From Bacteroidota bacterium (GTDB lineage Bacteria; Bacteroidota; Bacteroidia; Flavobacteriales; Weeksellaceae), in the NCBI GenBank assembly GCA_023386965.1, contig JAEWIR010000034.1, positions 1 through 64,000 of the forward strand: 64,000 bases of DNA, in the 5' to 3' direction. Under the pieces are notes generated by a model. It did not search any database, was not told the origin of the DNA, and saw nothing but the letters and a program-made list of their open reading frames with translations. The position numbers and the translations under genes were made by a program. This document shows positions 33,037-39,840 of the stretch, in pieces; position 1 is the first letter of the stretch; each line of letters begins with the position of its first letter.

Positions 33037-33774
33037 TCAAGCATATAATTTCTGGTCTTTTTCGCAGTAATAGGAACGTCTGTTGGTTATTCCGATGTGA
33101 TTTTTGGTAAGTGGTTCACCACATTTGGGACACGTTTTTTTTGTGTGCACCAGCCAGTTTTTCTTAAGCACATATTCTTTTTTCCAGCGCAGGAAATCAA
33201 AACTATAGTTTCTGGCCTCAAAGATAAGTGCCGAAAGCTTCTTTGGCGGAAGTTGTCCTACCAAACTTTCAGGATGGACACCGATTCGGAACAGGACCTC
33301 ATTCTTAATGATATTACCCACACCGGAAAAGATATTTTGGTCCAAAAGTGCGTCGCACACCATCGTTTCTGGCTGCGCTTTAAGTTTTTTTCTGGCTTTC
33401 AACGGTTTCCAGTCATCGCTGAGGACATCAGCGTTCCAGTCAATTTCCTTCAGAACTCCAATGTCGAGGAGTTTTACGGAACAGGAGTAGAAATAAAGGT
33501 CTCCGTTTTCAAACTCTAGATGTAGTCTGAGCTGGCGGTCCGGTTTTATATGTTCGTCTACAGAATAGGATCCAAACATCAGAAGATGAATCCGGATGGT
33601 ATAAGGCCTGACAACCAAATACGACTGCTTGCCGAAAATTTTATACTCTTCAAAGGTTAAACCCGGCAGTTTTTCGGTTTCAATCTTTGCGTTTCCGGAC
33701 GCAGAAATGATTTTCTTGCCGATGAACTTCTGAGCTTTCTCTTTCAGGATTATTATAGACGGTCCTTCGGGCAT
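33037..33774 (-). CDS. Fpg/Nei-family DNA glycosylase with altered zinc finger
   Basis: A 245-residue base-excision repair glycosylase/AP lyase. The N-terminal MPEGPS provides the catalytic Pro2 and Glu3. The helix-two-turn-helix region reads DALLDQNIFSGVGNIIKNE, including the conserved Asn. The C-terminal zinc-finger region has Cys215 and Cys218 (CPKCG) and Cys237, but the expected fourth Cys is Asp240 (CEKDQ). RRSYY matches the intercalating Arg loop. Whether it excises oxidised purines or pyrimidines cannot be told; MPEGPS favours the Nei side. Confidence 0.87.
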   Translation of the reverse strand: MPEGPSIIILKEKAQKFIGKKIISASGNAKIETEKLPGLTFEEYKIFGKQSYLVVRPYTIRIHLLMFGSYSVDEHIKPDRQLRLHLEFENGDLYFYSCSVKLLDIGVLKEIDWNADVLSDDWKPLKARKKLKAQPETMVCDALLDQNIFSGVGNIIKNEVLFRIGVHPESLVGQLPPKKLSALIFEARNYSFDFLRWKKEYVLKKNWLVHTKKTCPKCGEPLTKNHIGITNRRSYYCEKDQKLYA

Positions 33775-33834
33775 ACAGCTATTTTTTCAGGTTGAATTCA
33801 AATCTTAAACCATTAGCCTGCGTCATAAAATCCG

Positions 33835-33842
33835 TATTTTTG
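33835..33842 (+). promoter_or_regulatory. -7 promoter box 4 bases before dgt
   Basis: TATTTTTG, preceded by CATAAAATCCG, ends four bases before the ATG at 33847 (spacer GATA). It implies a leaderless or nearly leaderless mRNA if used. Confidence 0.5.
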
Positions 33843-33846
33843 GATA

Positions 33847-35202
33847 ATGAATCTTAACAGCATTTTCACCAATAAGCGCACAGGAAATATAGCCGCTACT
33901 TCCGCATCGCGGACCGATTATCAAAGGGATTTTGACCGTATTATCTTTTCGGCTGCGTTCCGAAGGCTGCAGAACAAGACCCAGGTTTTTCCGCTTCCCG
34001 GAAGCGTTTTTGTCCACAACCGCCTCACACATTCACTTGAAGTCTCATCAGTCGGACGCAGTTTGGGCAGCGCGGTGGGCGAATTTATTTCCTCGGAATT
34101 TTCGTCGGAACTGGATGCCAATGCTCACAATTTCTATCAGCATAACCTTCAGAATGTGATAGCGGCGGCCTGCCTTTGCCACGATGTCGGGAATCCCGCT
34201 TTCGGCCATTCAGGCGAGGATGCAATAGCCAGCTATTTTGAAAAAAACGAGGATCATCTGAAGTCAAAATTTGGCAAAAAAGAGTGGGCAGACCTGGTTA
34301 ATTTTGAGGGTAATGCCAATGCGGTAAGGGTCTTGACCCATCAGCAAAACGGAAAGGACGAAGGCGGTACCCAGCTTACCTATACTACGCTGGCCAGCAT
34401 CGCCAAATATCCCTGCGAATCAGTAGCCCGGCAAAAAGGCGTGCTGCACCGCAAGAAGTTTGGTTTCTTCCAGAATGAGAAGGCAACATTCCTTGATATT
34501 GCGGAATCTGTCGGTATGATTGCAGAAAGTTCAGAACCCACCGTATACAAGAGGCACCCTTTTGTTTTCCTTGTTGAAGCGGCCGATGACATCTGCTATA
34601 ACATCATCGACATGGAAGATGCCCACCGGTTGGGAATTGTATCCACCTCCGACTGTGAGGATCTTTTCTTTGAACTGATCCGCTCAGAAAATCAGAATAC
34701 CGGCAGGGTAGAGGACAAGTTGGCCGTACTGACCAATGCCAACGAAAGAATATCCTATTTAAGGGCAAAGGTCATCAACGCCCTGATCAATAAATCCATA
34801 CAGCTGTACCGGTCAAATTTTTCCGAAATAATAGCAGGAACGCTGGACAGATCACTGCTTGACATCTACAAAATGGAAAACAAATCCCTCCAGGAAATAG
34901 AAAGTTTCTCCATCGAGAAAATATATAATCATAAGGCCGTAGTAGAAATTGAAAATGCCGGTTACAATGTCATGTATGAGTTGCTGGATCATTTCGTACC
35001 TGCCGTTGTAAAGCCAAAGGACCAACGCAAATCGTACGACCGCATGGCCCTCAAACTTTTGCCTCAGCAGTTCATTTATGAAAGTGGAAGCGATTACCAG
35101 AAAGTGCTGGGCGTCATAGACTTCGTTTCGGGCATGACGGACAATTATGCCACCGACCTTTACCGCAAGATCAAAGGGATTGAGATCGGAATGACGGTTT
35201 AG
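33847..35202 (+). CDS. dgt: deoxyguanosinetriphosphate triphosphohydrolase
   Basis: A 451-residue HD-domain dNTPase that cleaves dGTP (and perhaps other dNTPs) to the deoxynucleoside and tripolyphosphate. The metal site is visible as His in NRLTHSLEV, the HD pair in CLCHDVGNPAFGHSGE and a later Asp in EAADDICYNIIDME. The opening RTDYQRDFDRIIFSAAFRRLQ is family-typical. Roles in dNTP balance and, in relatives, phage restriction are known for the family. It is flanked by DNA repair genes but not co-transcribed with them. Confidence 0.93.
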   Translation: MNLNSIFTNKRTGNIAATSASRTDYQRDFDRIIFSAAFRRLQNKTQVFPLPGSVFVHNRLTHSLEVSSVGRSLGSAVGEFISSEFSSELDANAHNFYQHNLQNVIAAACLCHDVGNPAFGHSGEDAIASYFEKNEDHLKSKFGKKEWADLVNFEGNANAVRVLTHQQNGKDEGGTQLTYTTLASIAKYPCESVARQKGVLHRKKFGFFQNEKATFLDIAESVGMIAESSEPTVYKRHPFVFLVEAADDICYNIIDMEDAHRLGIVSTSDCEDLFFELIRSENQNTGRVEDKLAVLTNANERISYLRAKVINALINKSIQLYRSNFSEIIAGTLDRSLLDIYKMENKSLQEIESFSIEKIYNHKAVVEIENAGYNVMYELLDHFVPAVVKPKDQRKSYDRMALKLLPQQFIYESGSDYQKVLGVIDFVSGMTDNYATDLYRKIKGIEIGMTV

Positions 35203-35301
35203 CTGGAGAATCACTATTTGGCCGGAATTGTGAGGAAAAAACCACTTTTTTGTTTATCTTTAGTGCTCAAACAACTATTAATCACAGACAAAATTTAAAA
35301 C

Positions 35302-36234
35302 ATGGTTTTTTTAGGTATTATTGGTTTTCTCGCGCTTATTACGCTCTTCGCCTCATTTTTTACGGTGAAGCAGGCCACGGCCGCGATTGTAGAACGACTC
35401 GGTAAATTTCATTCGGTGCGCCAGTCGGGGCTGCATCTTAAGATTCCTTATATCGATCAGGTGACGAAAAGGATGAACCTGCGTATCCAGCAACTGGATG
35501 TAATCATCGACACTAAAACACTTGATAATGTATTTGTACGCATGAAAGTATCTGTACAGTATCAGGTCATCAAAGAGCAGGTAGCGGATTCTTTCTACCG
35601 TTTGGAGAATCCTGAAAATCAGATTACTTCATATGTATTTGATGTAGTGAGGGCAGAAGTGCCGAAGATGAAACTGGATGATGTTTTTGTACGTAAGGAC
35701 GATATTGCCATCGCTGTAAAGGGAGAATTGCAGGAAGCGATGCAGAGTTACGGATACGACATTATCAAAGCTCTGGTAACCGATATCGACCCGGACGAGC
35801 AGGTGAAGCATGCCATGAACCGTATTAACGCGGCGGAGCGTGAAAAAACTGCGGCGGAGTACGAGTCCGAAGCACAGCGAATCCGCATCGTTGCCGTAGC
35901 TAAAGCGGAAGCAGAATCGAAGAAACTTCAGGGTCAGGGTATTGCCGACCAAAGACGCGAGATTGCCAAAGGTCTGGAAGAGTCTGTAAAAATGCTGAAT
36001 TCAGCCAACATCAGTTCCCAGGAAGCATCTGCTCTGATTATCATTACGCAGCATTACGACACGCTGCATTCCATTGGCGCCAGCAACAGAAGCAACCTTG
36101 TGCTCTTGCCTAATACCCCTACATCGGCCAGTACAATGCTGAACGACCTCGTGGTATCCATGGCGGCCACCCAAAAAATGGATGACCTGTCCAAACCGGG
36201 AGTTCCGCAGCCTCCAAAGCAGCACGGTCACTAA
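35302..36234 (+). CDS. SPFH/Band 7 (stomatin-like) membrane protein
   Basis: A 310-residue protein. Residues 1-22 form an N-terminal membrane anchor; the SPFH domain spans about 23-185 (TAAIVERLGKFHSVRQSGLHLKIPYIDQ); a long Ala/Glu-rich coiled coil (AAEREKTAAEYESEAQRIR, then KAEAESKKLQGQG) covers about 185-235. It belongs to the stomatin/QmcA-like group that oligomerises in membrane microdomains. The usual NfeD partner gene is not adjacent. Function in membrane organisation or protease control is inferred. Confidence 0.9.
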   Translation: MVFLGIIGFLALITLFASFFTVKQATAAIVERLGKFHSVRQSGLHLKIPYIDQVTKRMNLRIQQLDVIIDTKTLDNVFVRMKVSVQYQVIKEQVADSFYRLENPENQITSYVFDVVRAEVPKMKLDDVFVRKDDIAIAVKGELQEAMQSYGYDIIKALVTDIDPDEQVKHAMNRINAAEREKTAAEYESEAQRIRIVAVAKAEAESKKLQGQGIADQRREIAKGLEESVKMLNSANISSQEASALIIITQHYDTLHSIGASNRSNLVLLPNTPTSASTMLNDLVVSMAATQKMDDLSKPGVPQPPKQHGH

Positions 36235-36258
36235 GACAGTAACTGTAATTCATATTAG

Positions 36259-36283
36259 CCGGACATTTTTTGTCCGGTTTTTT
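36259..36283 (+). terminator. terminator after the SPFH gene
   Basis: CCGGACA and TGTCCGG pair around TTTTT, followed by TTTTTTATTT. Confidence 0.8.
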
Positions 36284-36363
36284 ATTTCTGAAAATTACCT
36301 GTCCGTTTTGCGGTTGTTGTGGTTGCTGTTTTATAATTAGTTTTGTATTGTTAAATTGAAAAA

Positions 36364-37419
36364 ATGCAGCTTACATCCGAAATCATGTATCAGGCTTCAG
36401 TGGATAAAAACCCGGATTTCGAAGGGGTTTTCTGGATGGGCGTAAAGACCACCGGGATATTTTGCCGGCCTACCTGTCGGGCAAGGAAGCCGAAAATTGA
36501 AAATGTCGAATTTTTTAAAACGGTACACGACGCGCTGAATAAAGGCTACCGTCCCTGTAAGGTCTGTAATCCACTGGAGCATCCGGATGAAACTCCCGCA
36601 GCGATCCGCGAATTAATCCAGGAAATGGCAACCGATCCTTCCGTTAAAATTACAGACCGCGATTTATCAGCCCGTGGTTTGGAGCCCGTAGCCGTACGCA
36701 GATGGTTTACAAAACACCATGGCATGACCTTTCAGGCTTTCCAGAGGTTGCACCGTCTTAATTCGGCCGTTAAAAAACTGAAACAGGGTCACGACGTGCT
36801 GGATGCGGCCTACGACAGCGGATTTGAAAGTCTGAGCGGATTTGCAGGTGGCTTCAGCAAGATCTTTGGCACCTCACCTGGTCAGGGGAAAACTCAGAAA
36901 GTGATAGACCTTAAGAGAATTGAAACCCCATTGGGAACAATGTACGCTGCCGCTGTGCCGGAAGGTCTCTGCATGCTGGAATTTGGTGACCGTACCACAC
37001 TGGAATCCACGCTTGTCAAATTAGCAGCCTCGCTGAACGGTAGGGTGGTGCCGGGAAATAATCCACATTTTGACTTGTTGGAGAAGGAACTTGGCGAGTA
37101 TTTCAGCGGCAGAAGAGCGGCCTTTACTGTGCCTCTTTCACCCGTAGGTACAGATTTCCAGAAAGAGGTTTGGGAAGTTCTGCGCAAGATACCTTATGGT
37201 GAAACCTGGACCTACAGCCGGCAGGCGGAATTTTTGGGAGACGTGAAAAAAGTCCGTGCGGTGGCCAATGCCAATGGTTTAAACCGGATTTCAATCATCA
37301 TTCCCTGTCACCGTGTAATCGGTAGCAACGGCACTCTTACGGGGTACGGCGGCGGCGTTTGGCGCAAGCAGAAACTGCTGGAACTTGAACAGAACATGCT
37401 GAAAAATTTCCGGGAATAA
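36364..37419 (+). CDS. ada: Ada: DNA alkylation sensor and methyltransferase
   Basis: A 351-residue bifunctional protein. Residues 1-80 hold the zinc domain with Cys34, Cys38, Cys65 and Cys68; Cys34 is the likely acceptor of methyl groups from phosphotriesters. Residues about 85-175 form an AraC-type helix-turn-helix (ARGLEPVAVRRWFTKHHGMT). Residues about 180-351 are the O6-methylguanine methyltransferase, with acceptor Cys315 in IIPCHRVIG. Once methylated, it typically activates its own gene. No alkA or alkB adjoins it; an AlkB-like gene lies 33 kb upstream. Confidence 0.95.
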   Translation: MQLTSEIMYQASVDKNPDFEGVFWMGVKTTGIFCRPTCRARKPKIENVEFFKTVHDALNKGYRPCKVCNPLEHPDETPAAIRELIQEMATDPSVKITDRDLSARGLEPVAVRRWFTKHHGMTFQAFQRLHRLNSAVKKLKQGHDVLDAAYDSGFESLSGFAGGFSKIFGTSPGQGKTQKVIDLKRIETPLGTMYAAAVPEGLCMLEFGDRTTLESTLVKLAASLNGRVVPGNNPHFDLLEKELGEYFSGRRAAFTVPLSPVGTDFQKEVWEVLRKIPYGETWTYSRQAEFLGDVKKVRAVANANGLNRISIIIPCHRVIGSNGTLTGYGGGVWRKQKLLELEQNMLKNFRE

Positions 37420-37494
37420 TATTGGATCATTTCTGCAACTGCAAACCGGAAACGGCAGGACGAAACAAATATTGACTGACGGTTAACCTTCAAC

Positions 37495-37929
37495 TTAATA
37501 GTCAAACTGATAAAACTCGTAACCTTTATCGGAATACCGCGCGTTGATGTGCTGAAGGCCATTCGTCAGAATAATTTCCGGTGCGCCGATGACCGAGTTA
37601 TAGCGCGCGGTCTGCTCAAAAGTTTTTTCCGTAAGCGTTATGGAGGGTGCTTTACATTCAACCAGGATTTTAGGGGCTGTTTTCTCCGTTACCAGCAGGT
37701 CTATACGCTTGGTCAACCCGTGCAGAAGTACCTTCTTTTCTGATATTAATGCCGATGCTGAATAGCCTTTGCTGCTGAGGAAATAATGGATCCAATGCTG
37801 CCTGACCCACTCCTCAGGAGTAAGCAGCAGGTAGGTTTTCCGGGTAAGGTCATAAATAAATAAGTTATCTTTGTCTTTCCTGAAACGGAAGTTATAGTTT
37901 TCCCGAAAATTAAGTTTAGGCAGTTGCAA
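37495..37929 (-). CDS. HsdR_N_2-type PD-(D/E)XK nuclease-fold protein
   Basis: A 144-residue protein matching the family named after the type I restriction enzyme R N-terminus (HSDR_N_2). The nuclease core is Asp77 (RIDLLV), Glu91 and Lys93 (LVECKAP). There is no helicase or methylase partner, so this is not a restriction system. The only start is TTG at 37929: no ATG occurs before an upstream stop. Its start codon lies six bases from that of holA on the other strand; the same arrangement is, from memory, common in Flavobacteriia, suggesting a link with replication or repair. Confidence 0.8.
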   Translation of the reverse strand: MQLPKLNFRENYNFRFRKDKDNLFIYDLTRKTYLLLTPEEWVRQHWIHYFLSSKGYSASALISEKKVLLHGLTKRIDLLVTEKTAPKILVECKAPSITLTEKTFEQTARYNSVIGAPEIILTNGLQHINARYSDKGYEFYQFDY

Positions 37930-37935
37930 ACTGGT

Positions 37936-38973
37936 ATGAAAGATTTAGAATTATTGCTCAAAAATATTAAAAATAAAGCACTTCTTCCCGTCTATTTTTT
38001 CCATGGTGAAGAACCTTACTTTATTGACATTGCTGTAAAAAGTCTGGAAAACGATGTTCTGACTGAGGATGAGAAATCCTTTGGGCAAACAGTGCTCTAC
38101 GGAAAGGATACTTCCATCCCTGAAGTCATATCGCTCGCACAGCAGTTCCCCATGTTTGGTGAATTAAACCTCATTATTATTAAGGAAGCTCAGGACCTTA
38201 AACTGGGTGAGGATGAACTGAAGTCTCTTGAGTTTTATCTTGAAAATCATGTGCCTACCACTGTCCTGGTTTTTGCCTATAAGCACAAGAAACTGGACAG
38301 CCGGAAAAAAGTTGCCAAAATCCTTACCAAAAACAACTGGATTTTCCTGAGTGAAACCATCAAGGATTACCATCTTGCCAAGTGGATTGCCGACGAATGC
38401 AAGGCCCACCACATCAAGACCGCACCCAATATTTCCCATTTGCTGGCAGATTATCTGGGCAACGACCTTTCCCGTATTGCCAATGAATTGGGTAAACTGA
38501 AAATGGTGATGAAGGAAGGGCAGGTGCTGGACGAAAAACTGGTGGAAACCCACATAGGGATCAGCAAGGATTTTAATGTCTTCGAACTTCAGAAAGCTTT
38601 AGCCAACAAAAACCAGGCGGCCGCCCTCAGGATTGCTTTTTTTATGGGCAAAAGTCCCAAGACCAATCCCTTCCCAATGATCATTGGGAACCTCTACAAC
38701 TATTTCTCCAACATCATTATCTACCACACCATGCAGGGCCAAAGTCCGCAGGCCATGGCCACGGCTATGAATATCAATCCGTATTTCCTAAAGGATTTTG
38801 CCGAATCGGCGCGCTTCTATCCCCTAAAACATGCAACCAGAATCATTTCCCTGCTCCGCGAATCTGATCTGAAAAACAAAGGACTCGGTGCCCACCAGAC
38901 CGATGATGCTGAACTTCTGCTTGAATTGACTTATAAGATCCTGAATGTAGATCGGTTGAAGGTAAGTGTATAA
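37936..38973 (+). CDS. holA: DNA polymerase III delta subunit (clamp loader)
   Basis: A 345-residue clamp-loader subunit that opens the DnaN ring. The N-terminal VYFFHGEEPYFID and LIIIKEAQDLK stretches match the AAA+-like domain that lacks a working P-loop; the C-terminal collar ends with a helical LKNKGLGAHQTDDAELLLELTYKIL. The ATG at 37936 is preferred to TTG at 37924, which overlaps the start of the divergent nuclease gene. The promoter must lie inside that divergent gene; TAAGTTTA at about 37911 is a weak candidate. Confidence 0.92.
   Translation: MKDLELLLKNIKNKALLPVYFFHGEEPYFIDIAVKSLENDVLTEDEKSFGQTVLYGKDTSIPEVISLAQQFPMFGELNLIIIKEAQDLKLGEDELKSLEFYLENHVPTTVLVFAYKHKKLDSRKKVAKILTKNNWIFLSETIKDYHLAKWIADECKAHHIKTAPNISHLLADYLGNDLSRIANELGKLKMVMKEGQVLDEKLVETHIGISKDFNVFELQKALANKNQAAALRIAFFMGKSPKTNPFPMIIGNLYNYFSNIIIYHTMQGQSPQAMATAMNINPYFLKDFAESARFYPLKHATRIISLLRESDLKNKGLGAHQTDDAELLLELTYKILNVDRLKVSV
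37959..37966 (-). promoter_or_regulatory. -7 box for the HsdR_N gene, inside holA
   Basis: TATTTTTG on the minus strand, 29 bases before the TTG start at 37929, located within holA codons 8-11. Confidence 0.45.
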
Positions 38974-39087
38974 TCCAATCCTAAAAAATTGTCAGGGGGT
39001 ACTAAGACTCGAATGTTAAACTCAGGACTTTTTGATCTTGCATTTTGGATTTTGAAATAGCCCCGTCAAGCCGACCGCTGATGGCAA

Positions 39088-39118
39088 ACCTCTGACCTCT
39101 GATGTCTGGCATCTTTGA
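39088..39118. repeat. degenerate TCTGAYMTCTG repeat
   Basis: Reads as successive variants of CCTCTGA, CCTCTGATGTCTGG and CATCTTTGAC; related to the element at 39413-39462. Confidence 0.45.
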
Positions 39119-39246
39119 CTCAATTCCTCAATCCCTCAACACTCAATTACTCTGCCACATCTAATACAATTTTTCCCGGATCCCCGTGCCTCCCGCGTGT
39201 CTCCCTTTGTGGTTAATAAATCGCTGCAACTGGGTAATTATAATAT

Positions 39247-39312
39247 CACCCCTTCGGGGTTCTTTGTAATCGTACTTTTATTATCTATAAAAGTGGCACC
39301 CCTTCGGGGTTC
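39247..39312. repeat. pair of ACCCCTTCGGGGTT hairpins
   Basis: CACCCCTTCGGGGTTC occurs at 39247-39262 and 39297-39312. Each copy is a tight hairpin with CCCC/GGGG arms around TTC. Between them lies ACTTTTA...TAAAAGT. This resembles a compound REP-type element. Confidence 0.7.
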
Positions 39313-39412
39313 CGGAATCTTAAAAAGGGAAAACTGCAATCGTCAGCTGCAACACATCTACATGGCTATAATGCTGCACTGGTACATTTTTACATTCCCA
39401 TATCTCACTCTA

Positions 39413-39462
39413 AAATCTAACATCTGGAATCTGATGTCTGATATCTGAAATCTTTCATCTTG
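39413..39462. repeat. degenerate ATCTGA repeat cluster
   Basis: Consecutive variants of ATCTGGA, ATCTGATGTCTGAT and ATCTGAAATCTTTCATCT. Confidence 0.5.
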
Positions 39463-39577
39463 ACTCACTTTTACCTTTTTACTTTTGCCTTGGATCTTTC
39501 CCCTTTCCTCTTTCCTCTTTCCTCTCCAACCACGCAGGCAAACTTTTTGTACTCGTAATCAAACCAAATCCAATATC

Positions 39578-39769
39578 ATGGCTGATAATAAAACCAAAAA
39601 AGGAAAACAGGACCGTAACCAGGTGAGCGGTTCCGAGAATTACGAAATTCAGTATTTTAAGAAAAAGATGGGCGTAAGCTCACAGGCTGTAACCGGTGCC
39701 ATACGTGCCACCGGATCAAACGAGAGGAAAGTTCTGGAAGACTACCTTAAAAAGCGCCACAGCAAATAA
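39578..39769 (+). CDS. DUF3606 domain protein
   Basis: A 63-residue basic protein; DUF3606 covers nearly all of it (DNKTKKGKQDRNQVSGSENYE, then KKMGVSSQAVTGAI and a closing VLEDYLKKR). Function unknown; the family is small, soluble and widely found in Bacteroidota and Proteobacteria. The ATG at 39578 gives the exact family length; upstream codons are pyrimidine-rich low-complexity sequence. It precedes ligD by 71 bases, with a hairpin between them. Conserved neighbourhood with ligD is plausible but not verified. Confidence 0.8.
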   Translation: MADNKTKKGKQDRNQVSGSENYEIQYFKKKMGVSSQAVTGAIRATGSNERKVLEDYLKKRHSK

Positions 39770-39787
39770 TGGCAAAATTCATTTAAT

Positions 39788-39813
39788 ACCCCGTCAATGT
39801 TTTGGCGGGGTTT
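39788..39813 (+). terminator. terminator between DUF3606 and ligD
   Basis: ACCCCGTCAA pairs with TTGGCGGGGT (one mismatch), followed by TTTATC. Confidence 0.6.
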
Positions 39814-39840
39814 ATCACGTTTCACTTAGAATCAAAAATT

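Larger units (their letters stand above)
38974..39577. other. 600-base gene-poor region with short repeats
   Basis: No convincing gene. It contains ATCTGA-type degenerate repeats (39088-39118 and 39413-39462), two copies of an ACCCCTTCGGGGTT hairpin 50 bases apart, an ACTTTTA/TAAAAGT inverted repeat between them, and a pyrimidine-rich tract (about 39480-39530) just before the DUF3606 gene. An 83-codon open frame at 39197-39448 runs through these repeats and is not credible. Confidence 0.65.

Noticed and set aside
37495..37929. Type I restriction-modification locus
   Set aside because: Only an HsdR N-terminal-like domain is present; no helicase, specificity or methylase gene is nearby.
39197..39448. 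83-codon open frame in the gene-poor gap after holA
   Set aside because: It runs through two short hairpin repeats and an ATCTGA-type repeat, has no recognisable domain or start signal, and its composition follows the repeats.
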